NCBI GenBank assembly: GCA_965371445.1
Contig: CBDUYN010000071.1
Coordinates: 1-44,992, forward strand
DNA from: DASWIG01 sp965371445
Lineage (GTDB): Bacteria; Acidobacteriota; Thermoanaerobaculia; Multivoradales; J023
Reading direction: 5' to 3'
Length of the DNA stretch: 44,992 nt
The position numbers and the translations under genes were made by a program. The notes beneath the pieces are model-generated. The model saw only the letters and a list, made by a program, of their open reading frames with translations, was not told the DNA's origin and searched no databases. Below are positions 15,950 through 24,600 of the stretch, one piece after another; position 1 is the stretch's first letter, and each line of letters starts with the position of its first letter.

Positions 15950-16767
15950 GCTGGGGAATCATCGGAATCATCGTCCTGGTGATGATCGCGCTGCGGGCGC
16001 TCAAGCCGAGCATGCTCGTTTGGCTCGCCGCCTGGTGGCTGGCGATCTTCTGTTTCGTGCGCTTCGGCTTTGTCGTCCCGGTGCCGTTGTCGGTGATCGA
16101 GCTCTACATGGCGATCACCTCGGGCTCGCTCGCGGCCTACGTCTTCGCCGACCGCCGGCGCCTGCGGGAGGTCGTCGATCCGCTGGTCTCCTTCATGACC
16201 GAGCCGCGCCACCTGGTGGCGCTCGTCGCCGCCGCGCTCGCCATCCCGGCGTTTTTCGCCTACCAGACTTACGCCGGCTTGACGAAAGAGCCTAGCGCGC
16301 CGAACTTTCCGCGCACCGTCCATCCCGCGTCTGAGCCCTCGATCACGGTCCACGACGAGGAGATCGACCTGGTGCACCAGGACAATCCTTATCGCGAGCT
16401 CGAGACGGAGGACCCCGAGACCTTTGCCGCCTACGTCGCCGACGGCAAGAGGGTCTACTACGAGAACTGCTTCTACTGCCACGGCGACACCCTGGCCGCC
16501 GACGGGTTGTTCGCTCACGGTCTGAACCCGATTCCGAGCAATTTCCAAGACATTAACGTGCTCCCGAACTTCACCGAGTCCTTCTTCTTCTGGCGCATCG
16601 CCAAGGGCGCGCCCGGTCTGCCGGACGAGGCCGGTCCATGGGATTCGGCGATGCCGGCCTGGGAGAGCTTCCTCACCACCGACGAGATGTGGAAGGTCGT
16701 CCTCTTCCTTTACAACCAGGCAGGTCCCGACGAAGGGTACCGGCCGCGGGCCCTGGAGGAGCATTGA
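15946..16767 (+). CDS. Cytochrome c with three membrane helices
   Basis: A 273-residue membrane protein whose N-terminal third forms three helices (IIGIIVLVMIALRAL, LVWLAAWWLAIFCFV/ELYMAITSGSLAAYVF, LVALVAAALAIPAFFAY). It is followed by a periplasmic monoheme cytochrome c domain with CFYCH at residues 175-179 and a probable Met ligand in WDSAMPAWESFLT. Monoheme domains of this type are common as bound electron carriers of oxidase and quinol-oxidising complexes. It overlaps the preceding gene by ATGA and the following gene by TGATG, so translational coupling within the operon is strong. The exact family was not recognised. Confidence 0.8.
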   Translation: MSWGIIGIIVLVMIALRALKPSMLVWLAAWWLAIFCFVRFGFVVPVPLSVIELYMAITSGSLAAYVFADRRRLREVVDPLVSFMTEPRHLVALVAAALAIPAFFAYQTYAGLTKEPSAPNFPRTVHPASEPSITVHDEEIDLVHQDNPYRELETEDPETFAAYVADGKRVYYENCFYCHGDTLAADGLFAHGLNPIPSNFQDINVLPNFTESFFFWRIAKGAPGLPDEAGPWDSAMPAWESFLTTDEMWKVVLFLYNQAGPDEGYRPRALEEH

Positions 16768-18527
16768 TGCGCCGTTTCATCCCTGTCCTTTGCGCCCTGG
16801 TGATCGCATTTTCGGCCGCCGCGGTGACGGCGCAGGAGAACGACCTCGGCAAGAAGGTCTACGACAAGTGGTGCGAGCAGTGTCACGGCCTCGACGGTAC
16901 GGGCAACGGCGTCGCGGCGTCGCGCCTCAAGCCGAAACCGCGCGACTTCACCACCGGCAAGTACAAGGTGCGCTCCACGCTCACCGGTGAGCTGCCGACT
17001 GACGAGGACCTGAAAAACGCTGTCCGCCGCGGCCTCTACTACTCGGCGATGCCGGCCTTCACGAACCTGAACGAGACGGAGATCGACGCGGTCGTCCAGT
17101 ACGTCAAGACCTTCTCGGCGGACTTCGAGGATCCGGAGCTCGTCCCGAAGCCGATCACCATTCCGACGCCGCCGCCCTACGACGCCGAAAAGGCCGCGGT
17201 CGAGGGCAAGCAGGTCTACGAGGATACCGGCTGCGCCCGCTGCCACGGCGAGCTCGGCCGCGGCGACGGGAGCTCGGCGCCGACCTTGGTCGACGACTGG
17301 GGCGACCACGTACGGATCGCGGACCTGACGATGCCGTGGACCTTCCGCGCCGGCGGTACGCGCCAGGACATCTACCGCACGATGTCGACCGGCTTTTTCG
17401 GTACCCCGATGCCGGGCTTCTACGGCAACCTGGCCGAGACCCAGGCGGAAAGCGACCAGCGCATGTGGGCGATCGTCGACTACATGTACTACCTCGCGGA
17501 TCTCGTGCCGTCGGCCGACGACAAGCCGCCGGAAGCGCCCTACAAGAACCTCATAACCGCGGTTTCAACCGACGAGGAGCTCGACGTGACCCGTGGCAAG
17601 GAGCTCTTTGCCGACGCGCCGAAGTCGAGGTTCCCGCTCCTCGGCCAGATCATCGAGCCGGGCCGGAGCTTCCATCCCTCGGTCTACGCCGTCTCCGTCC
17701 AGGCGGTCTATAACGACGACGAGATCGCTTTCCTCCTGACCTGGCACGACATGCGCGCCGAGACGGTCGGCACCAACGCCCCGGACCTCACCGCGCCGCT
17801 GTGGGACGACGAGCTCGCTGCCCTGGGCCTGGACACGGACGCCGCTGGCGAGGACGAGGGCGACATCTGGGGCGACGCCACCGAGGAGGAAGGTGACATC
17901 TGGGGCGACGCCGCGGAGGAGGAAGGTGACATCTGGGGCGACGCCGCTGAGGAAGAAGGCTCGGAAGACGACTTCTGGGGCGAAGGTGAGGACGTTGCGC
18001 CCACGGCCACACCCTCGGGCCCGGACTTCGAGTTCAACGACGCCGTCGCCCTCCAATTCCCGCGGGCGATGCCGGCGGGGGTCCGCCGTCCCTACTTCAT
18101 CTTCGGCGACGCGCAAAACCCGGTCGACATCTGGTTCCGCGACCTGGGAGCGGCGCAGACGGCGGTCTACACCGGCCGCGGCAGCGCCGCCATCTCGCCC
18201 GCGGAAGGCGACGTCCCGGAGACGTGGGTGCGCTACGTTGAAGGCGAGTGGGCGGTGATCATGAAGCGGCAACGCCGGAGCCGTTCCTCGATCAGCTTCG
18301 AGGAAGAGAGCTTCGTACCGATCGCCTTCTCGGTCTGGGACGGCTTCAACCGCGAGCGCGGCAACAAGCGGGCCCTGACCGGTTGGCGTTACGTCTACAT
18401 GGAGCCCCGCGAGGAGCCGGCCTGGCAGATGCCGGTCGCGAAAACCTTTGGCGGGATCCTCGTCCTCGAGGTGCTGCTGATCGCCCTCGTTCGGCGGTCG
18501 AGGCGGCGCGCCGGCCCTAGAATGTAG
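16767..18527 (+). CDS. Diheme cytochrome c with EB_dh-type heme b domain
   Basis: A 586-residue periplasmic protein with a signal peptide (cleaved near AAAVTAQ), two cytochrome c domains (CEQCH at 36-40, CARCH at 156-160) and a C-terminal domain. That domain resembles the ethylbenzene dehydrogenase gamma/DMSO-dehydrogenase heme-binding family (RRPYFIFGDAQNPVDIWF, SVWDGFNRERGNKRALTGWRY), which holds a heme b in related enzymes. A membrane helix near residues 565-580 and an Arg-rich end anchor it. Between the two strands of the EB_dh domain is an acidic insert of three 11-residue repeats, GDIWGDAAEEE, at residues 365-397. ATG at 16767 overlaps the upstream TGA. It probably serves as an electron entry or exit module for the complex. 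The usual partner, a molybdenum catalytic subunit, is not in the window apart from ActB. Confidence 0.8.
   Translation: MRRFIPVLCALVIAFSAAAVTAQENDLGKKVYDKWCEQCHGLDGTGNGVAASRLKPKPRDFTTGKYKVRSTLTGELPTDEDLKNAVRRGLYYSAMPAFTNLNETEIDAVVQYVKTFSADFEDPELVPKPITIPTPPPYDAEKAAVEGKQVYEDTGCARCHGELGRGDGSSAPTLVDDWGDHVRIADLTMPWTFRAGGTRQDIYRTMSTGFFGTPMPGFYGNLAETQAESDQRMWAIVDYMYYLADLVPSADDKPPEAPYKNLITAVSTDEELDVTRGKELFADAPKSRFPLLGQIIEPGRSFHPSVYAVSVQAVYNDDEIAFLLTWHDMRAETVGTNAPDLTAPLWDDELAALGLDTDAAGEDEGDIWGDATEEEGDIWGDAAEEEGDIWGDAAEEEGSEDDFWGEGEDVAPTATPSGPDFEFNDAVALQFPRAMPAGVRRPYFIFGDAQNPVDIWFRDLGAAQTAVYTGRGSAAISPAEGDVPETWVRYVEGEWAVIMKRQRRSRSSISFEEESFVPIAFSVWDGFNRERGNKRALTGWRYVYMEPREEPAWQMPVAKTFGGILVLEVLLIALVRRSRRRAGPRM
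17859..17957 (+). repeat. Three 33-bp repeats coding GDIWGDAAEEE
   Basis: Units at 17859-17891, 17892-17924 and 17925-17957 are nearly identical at DNA level and in frame. A degenerate fourth (EDDFWGEGED) follows. The repeat is a recent in-frame expansion of an acidic, Trp-containing loop. Confidence 0.85.
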
Positions 18528-18556
18528 ATGTAGGGGCGCACTGGAGAGAGCAAACG

Positions 18557-20707
18557 ATGTACAAGTCCATCTACGTGCCGGTCGACAACTCCGACCATTC
18601 GAACCGCGCGATCACGACGTCGATCCGCCTGGGCCAGGCTTTCGGCTCCCAGCTGGTCGGCAGCCACGTGTACTCGGCCAAGATGCACGACTACCGTTTC
18701 CGGCAGATGGAGTTCACCCTGCCCGAGGAGTATCTCGAGGAGGGCGAGATCGCCCGCCAGCGCAAGATTCACGACAGCCTGATCACCATGGGCCTGGAGC
18801 TGATCTCCGACTGCTACCTGACCGAGATGGACCGCCAATGCAAGGAGGCGGGCCTGCCGTTCGAGAAAAAGATGATGGACGGCAAGCACACGACGGAGCT
18901 CTTAAAGGACATCGAGGCGTCGGACTATGACCTCGTCGTCCTTGGAGCGCTGGGGATCGGCCGGACGCGCGACGCCCAGCTGGGCTCGGTGTGCGAGCGG
19001 GTGACGCGGCAGACGGACCGCGACGTCTGGGTCGTCAAGCACGTCCCGACGAACGGCGCGGCGGAGCGCGACACGATCCTGGTCGGCGTCGACGGCAGCC
19101 CGCAGTCCTTCGGTGCTCTCTTGACGGCGATCGAGCTGGGCCAGCGCTTCGACAAGAAGATCGAGGCCATCTCGGTCTACGACCCCTACCTCCACTACTC
19201 GGTCTTCAAGGGGATCGTGGGCGTCCTGACGGCCGAGGCGTCGAAGGTGTTCCGTTTCGAGGAGCAGAACCAGCTCCACGAGGAGATCATCGACACGGGC
19301 CTCGCCGAGATCTACCAGTCGCACCTGAACGTCTCCGGGCAGATCGCTGGCGAGCGCGACGTCGAGATGTCGAAGACGCTTCTCGACGGCAAGGTCTTCC
19401 AGAAAGTCCTCGACCACGTCCGCAAGACGGAGCCGTGGCTCCTGATCCTCGGGCGGGTAGGAATCCACAACGAGAAGACGGAGCCGCTGGGCTCGAACAC
19501 CGACAACCTGCTGCGGTTGTGCCCGTGCGACATCCTCCTGACGACCCGCGAGCACACGCCGGAGCTCGACGTCAGGGCCGAAGCGTCGATCCACTGGACG
19601 GCGGAGGCCGACGCCATGTTGACCCGCGCGCCGGAGATGGTACGCGGCATCGCGCGCACGGCCATCCTGCGCCTCGCTCTCGAAAAGGGCCACAGCGTCG
19701 TGACCACGGACCTGGTCAGCGACGCCATGGACCGCTACATGCCCAAGCGTGCCCAGGAGCGGACCGTCAAGCTGGCGGAAGCGCTGGCCTACAACAAGGC
19801 GCGGACCGGGACGGTCTCGATCTGCAAGGAGTGCGGCGCGACGGCGATGATCTCGGATCCGGTGACGTGTACGTCGTGTGGGGCGACGGAGTTCGAGCAG
19901 GTGACCCAGGAGGCGCTCGCCGAGATCGCCGAGGCCGAGGGCGGCGTGGAGGAGGAGACGACGTACGACGGTCGCAAGATTCGCTGGACACGCGAGGCCC
20001 GCAAGGCCTTGAAGGTCCTGACCGACGCCTACCAGCGTCGTCGTGCGAAGGCACGGATCGAAAAGGCGGCGCGGCGTCAGCGCATGGAAACGATCACTCT
20101 GGAGCTCACGCGGCGCTTCATCGAGGAGGAGGCCGGGGTCACCTACAAGGCCGTCGACTCCTCGAAGATGGAGGATGCGGAAGCGGCGGCGGCCGAGGCC
20201 GCGGCGGAGCAGGAGGCCGACGGCATGGACGAAGAGACGAAGACGTCCGACCCCGAAGAGACGATGCAGATCGTCGCCCACGACAAGTCAGGGACGGCCG
20301 TCCTGTCGCGCTTCGCATGGACCGAGAAGGCGGCGGCCCGGATCCTGCGAGTACCGAAAGGTTTCATGCGCGACCGGACCCAGGGCCGGATCGAGGAGCT
20401 GGCCGCGGAGCGGGACGTGGAGGAGGTCGACCTCAAGCTCGTCGAAGAGGGGATCGAGCTCGGGCTCCGGATGATGAAGGAGATGATGAGCTCCTTCGGT
20501 GCCGGTGCGAAAGAGGCACCGCAGGAAGAGGCGGCCAAGGGCCCGGAGGTGTGCCCTGTGGCGCATGACGAGCGTGCCGGTTCGCCGGCCGCCGCCGGTG
20601 CGCCGGCCGGTGCGCCGGCGAAGAACGCCGGTCCGCAGCCGCTCAACGAAGTCAGCGTCATGTCGGAGCTCGACAAGGAGCGCCGGGAGCTCGGCAGCTC
20701 CAGGTAG
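18557..20707 (+). CDS. USP-USP-PCP_red multidomain protein with zinc ribbon
   Basis: A 716-residue soluble protein of unusual build. Residues 1-165 and 170-335 are two universal-stress-protein domains (IYVPVDNSDHSNRA; ILVGVDGSPQSFGA; the first has GALGIGRTRDAQLGS, the second lacks a clear GxxG-type ATP motif). Residues 343-395 match the small PCP_red domain found at the end of protochlorophyllide reductase subunits (WTAEADAMLTRAPEMVRGIAR). A zinc ribbon uses Cys423, Cys426, Cys438 and Cys441. Two further PCP_red-like helices follow (IRWTREARKALKVL near 475; FAWTEKAAARILRVPKGF near 595), then a Pro/Ala tail. It lies 29 bp after the last cytochrome gene with a GGAGAG site, so it is probably the operon's cytoplasmic regulator or assembly factor. 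The function is unproven; there is no sign of photosynthesis. Confidence 0.8.
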   Translation: MYKSIYVPVDNSDHSNRAITTSIRLGQAFGSQLVGSHVYSAKMHDYRFRQMEFTLPEEYLEEGEIARQRKIHDSLITMGLELISDCYLTEMDRQCKEAGLPFEKKMMDGKHTTELLKDIEASDYDLVVLGALGIGRTRDAQLGSVCERVTRQTDRDVWVVKHVPTNGAAERDTILVGVDGSPQSFGALLTAIELGQRFDKKIEAISVYDPYLHYSVFKGIVGVLTAEASKVFRFEEQNQLHEEIIDTGLAEIYQSHLNVSGQIAGERDVEMSKTLLDGKVFQKVLDHVRKTEPWLLILGRVGIHNEKTEPLGSNTDNLLRLCPCDILLTTREHTPELDVRAEASIHWTAEADAMLTRAPEMVRGIARTAILRLALEKGHSVVTTDLVSDAMDRYMPKRAQERTVKLAEALAYNKARTGTVSICKECGATAMISDPVTCTSCGATEFEQVTQEALAEIAEAEGGVEEETTYDGRKIRWTREARKALKVLTDAYQRRRAKARIEKAARRQRMETITLELTRRFIEEEAGVTYKAVDSSKMEDAEAAAAEAAAEQEADGMDEETKTSDPEETMQIVAHDKSGTAVLSRFAWTEKAAARILRVPKGFMRDRTQGRIEELAAERDVEEVDLKLVEEGIELGLRMMKEMMSSFGAGAKEAPQEEAAKGPEVCPVAHDERAGSPAAAGAPAGAPAKNAGPQPLNEVSVMSELDKERRELGSSR

Positions 20708-20717
20708 ACCTCGTTTC

Positions 20718-21572
20718 ATGCCCTCCTATCGCTTCTGCCGCCCCGACGACATCCCGCTTCTCGTCGCGGCGACGAACGTCTGCTACGACGTCCACTTCCC
20801 CGGCGCCGAGCCGCTCACCTACGAAGGCTTCCGGACCGAGATGAAGGAGCTCGACGTCTGGCCGTCGAGCTCGATGGTAGCGCTCTCGGGCGAGGATCCG
20901 ATCGCCGTCCTGATCGGTACAAAGCGCGAAAACGAGATCCTCGTCCTGCGGATCGGGGTCGATCGTGAGAACCAGCGTCAGGGGCATGCCCTGCATCTCT
21001 TGACGTCGCTCAGCCAGAAGCTCGCCGTCCTGGGTCCGCCGCGCCTCGTCGCCGAGGTGCCGCTCGACCTGGAAGGGGTCCCGGAGCTTTTTCGAGCGGC
21101 GGGTTTCTCGCCGGAAAAGGTGTTCACCGACTACGAGCGCCAGGGAACCGGGGACTTGGAACCGGTACCGGACGAGCTGGTGATCCCGGTTTCCCTCGAC
21201 GACCTCCGCGCGAGCGACGCCCTGGCCGCGGACGACGGCGTCGCCTGGGAGCGAAGCCGGCGGGCGCTCGAAGCCCGAAGCCACGTCCTCGTGGGTGCGG
21301 CGATCGCGACGCCCATGGGAATCGACGCTCACCTCCTCTACCGTACCTCGGACGAGGCAAAGACGGCCGACGTCTTGGCGGCGGCCTGCCGCGACGCCGA
21401 CCAGGCGGAGGTCTACCTGAGTCTTTTGTTACGCTGGTTGATCGGCCGCTGCGCGAAGACAAGGCTTCCACGGCTGTCCGGCGGTGAGGTGCCTGAAGCG
21501 GTCTTGGCGTCGCTGGGATTCGAGGCGGTCCGCCGCTACGAGCGCTACGCCGCCACCGCGACTCGGGCGTAG
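20718..21572 (+). CDS. GNAT-family N-acetyltransferase
   Basis: A 284-residue GNAT-like acetyltransferase, transferring acetyl from acetyl-CoA to an unknown amine. The N-terminal half carries the motif-A strand and loop VLRIGVDRENQRQGHALHLL (the Q/R-x-x-G-x-G/A pyrophosphate loop). The second half looks like a degenerate GNAT repeat, with LPRLSGGEVPEAVLASLGFEAVRRYERY at the end. The ATG at 20718 lies ten bases after the USP fusion stop and has no clear Shine-Dalgarno, suggesting coupled translation at the end of the operon. A hairpin follows before the convergent coiled-coil gene. Confidence 0.75.
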   Translation: MPSYRFCRPDDIPLLVAATNVCYDVHFPGAEPLTYEGFRTEMKELDVWPSSSMVALSGEDPIAVLIGTKRENEILVLRIGVDRENQRQGHALHLLTSLSQKLAVLGPPRLVAEVPLDLEGVPELFRAAGFSPEKVFTDYERQGTGDLEPVPDELVIPVSLDDLRASDALAADDGVAWERSRRALEARSHVLVGAAIATPMGIDAHLLYRTSDEAKTADVLAAACRDADQAEVYLSLLLRWLIGRCAKTRLPRLSGGEVPEAVLASLGFEAVRRYERYAATATRA

Positions 21573-21596
21573 GGCAGGCTCTACCCGGGGCGCGCA

Positions 21597-21620
21597 GCCT
21601 GCTGTCTTGCATCGGCAGGC
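21597..21620. terminator. Possible bidirectional terminator hairpin
   Basis: GCCTGC (21597-21602) pairs with GCAGGC (21615-21620) between two convergent genes. The downstream plus-strand bases (AATCTATTTT) contain a short T-run 13 bases later. A weak, long-looped structure. Confidence 0.3.
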
Positions 21621-21631
21621 AGAGCTACAAT

Positions 21632-24600
21632 CTATTTTAGCGAGCTTAGGAGCCCGTCGATTTTCTTTCCCAGCTCGAAGACCCCTTCCTGGCCTTTACC
21701 GCTCTTGCGGGCTTCGTCGTAGGTCTTCTTGATCGCCGCCGCTTTCGTGAAGAGGTCCTGGAGGAGCTGGGCCTTTTCCTCCTCGCCGGCGCTGCGGACC
21801 TGTTGGATCTTCTTTTGCGATTCGGCTTCGACCGAGGCGACGGTATGCATGGCTTCGAGCACCGAGGTCCGCTCCATCTCGACCAGCTCCATTTGCGATC
21901 GGAGCTCCGTTTCCCTGGAGGCGAGGGCCTTGCGGGTCAGGCTGTGGGCCTCGCGTTCTTTGCCCAGGGCCGCGTCGGCCGAGACCGGTTCGCCGGTGGT
22001 CGCGGCGGCCTTTTCCGCTTCCAGCCGGGCGGTCCTGGCGTTGTAGCTCTCTTCGAGGTCCTGCATCGCCTTGCGATGTTCCTGGCGAAGCCTCGAGAGC
22101 TCCGCTTCATGGACTTTGTCGGCCTTTTCGCTTCCGTCCTTCGCCTTGCGTTCCTCCTGGTACGCCGACACCAGGGCTTCCGTCTCCTGCCGGTGTCTTT
22201 CGTTCAAAGCGGCGAGCGCCTCGGCGTTCTGGCGACGTAGCTGGTCGATCGACTCCTTGTGTCGATTTTCGGCCGCCTTCAGAGCCTGGTCCCTGTCGCG
22301 GCGTAGCCGCTCCTCGGTTTCCTTGAGCTCCTCTCGTAGGCGGTCGACGAGCTTGCGCGCTGCGTTGGCCTGCGTTTTGAGCTCACCTTCCGAGGCCTCG
22401 AGCCGAGAGCGGTTCTCCTGATGGGCCTCCTGCTCCGCGGCAAGCAACCTGCGGAGCTCTTCCGAGCTCGCGACGCCCTGCTGTTGCTGAGCTTCGGCAA
22501 GAGACGCCTGCTCCCTCGCGCGCTGCTCCATGGCGTTCTGGTGCTGCTTTTCGATCCTCTCGAGGGCTTGGCGGTGGGTCTTCTCCGCTTCGGCGAGAGC
22601 GATCTGCCGGGCCTCCTCGGCCGCACGGAGCGCGTCGGTCAGCTGCTCGTCGTAGCGCCTCTGGGCAGCTTGCTGGTCACGTTGGGCCTTCTCCTGCAGG
22701 GCTTTCTCGAGCCTTTCGACCTCGGTTTCGTTTTCCTGGCGCACGGCGGCGAGAGCGGCACTGTGCTCTCGGCCGAGCGCCGCGATCCGCTCCTGCGCGT
22801 CGGCCTCGGCCTTGGCGAGGGCCTTTTCGATGCCCTCTCGACGCTTTTCTTCCAGCGCTCCAAGAGCCGCGGCATGCTCGCCGGTCTCGTCGGCATGTGC
22901 GGCGCGGCGGGCGTCGAGCTCGGTTTGCTTCGAGGCGAGGCGGTCGAGGTTCAGCTGGTGGGCCTCGCGCAGGGCCCTCAGCTCGGCGTCGTGCTTTCGC
23001 CGCACCTCCTCCAGGCGGACGCTCGCCTCCCCCAGCTCACCGCTTTTGCCGTCGAGGCGTTTCCTGACCGCCTGATGGGCTTCCTGCTCGGCGTCGAGCT
23101 CCTGCTGGAGACGGCCGAGCTGCCTCTCATACTCCTGCTGGAGGGAGGCGACCTCGCTGCTCTTCTCGTCTTGGAGCTGCTCCATGAGCGTACGATGTTG
23201 AGCCTCCAGCGCCTCCGTCGCCTTGCGATGCTCGCGCTCCGCCTCGGCCAGCGCCTCCTTGCGCGCCTCCTCGGCGGTGCCTACCTCGGCCGCGGCGGCC
23301 GATTCGCCCATCTCCTCGTGGAGGCGCGCGATCGCTTCCGCATGCTCCCGGTGCAGGGCTTCGACTGTGCGGCGCGTCTCTTCTCGAAGCTCCTGGAGCT
23401 CGCGGCCGTGCTTCTCGAGCAGCTGGCGTTCGGCGTCGCGTAGCTCGGAGATCTGGAACCTCTGGGCCTCGGTCCGTTCCTTGTGCTCGGCATGGAGCGC
23501 CTCCAGCTCCTCGGCATGCTCGTCGCGCTGCGCGGCGAGTTGCTCGCCAAAGGTCTTCTCCGCGGTGGCGAGGGTGCCTTCCTTCTCTCCTTGCAGCTGC
23601 TCGCGAAAACCCGCTTCAAGCTCGGCGATGGCGGCGGCGTGATTCTCCTCGGCCTTGGCGAGCTCACGTCGGAGTCGGCTGTTTTCCTCTTCGGCCCGGG
23701 CCTCAGCTTTCGCCAGCTGCGCGACCTGCTCCTCGTGCTCCTCCTCCAGGACGCGCAAGTCTTCGAAGTTGGTAACCTGAACGGCCTCCAGCCGCTTCTG
23801 AGCCTGGTCCTGAGCTTCCGCGAGGCGCCTCTCCCACGGCTCGCGGGTGTTCTGCTCCACAGCCGCAAGCTGCTCGGCATAGTCCCGCTCGACGGTCCCC
23901 AGGGCCTTTTCGTGAGCCTGGCGCGTTTCGGCGAGCTCGTCGACGGCCGCCTGGCGGGCGCTCGATTCGGCTGCTTTTTCGTCGCGCAGCCGGGCCACCT
24001 CCTGGCGGTGGCTTTCGGCGGCCTCCTCCTGGGAGCGCCGGTGCTCGCTCTGGATCTGGGCTAGCGCTTCTTCGTGCTTGCGCTGAAGCGCCGCGACGGC
24101 CGCTGCGTGCTCCTCGCGCAGGGTGCCGAGCTCCGAGGTGTGACGCCGCTCGATGGCCAGACGGCCCTCACCGGCGACGTTCTCGGCGTGAGCGAGCTTG
24201 TCTTCGGCGATGCCAATCGCCGTTCGATGCTCTTCGCGAGCCGCCACGAGCCCGGCCTCCAGCTTGGCGGCGCGGACCTCGAGCTCCCTGCGGGTCCGCT
24301 CATGCGCCTGCTGCTCGCGGCTCACTTGCTCGGCCGTGCGGTCGATCTGGGCGGTCGTCCTCTCCTCCAGCTCACGGCGTAGCCGTCCCTCCTCCTGGCG
24401 CACGGTATCCAGGGTCTCGCGATGCCCACGTTCCATCTCCTCGAGGGTCTCGCGGTGCTCGCCGTCGCGCCGCGCCAGCTCTGCAGCATGTTCCTGACGA
24501 GCCCCTTCCGCGGCGGCGAAGGCCTCGACCTTCTCCTCTTCAAGCTCCTCTCGCAGTGCCTCCAGGGCCGACTCGCGCTCGATTTTGGCAAGCTTGACGA

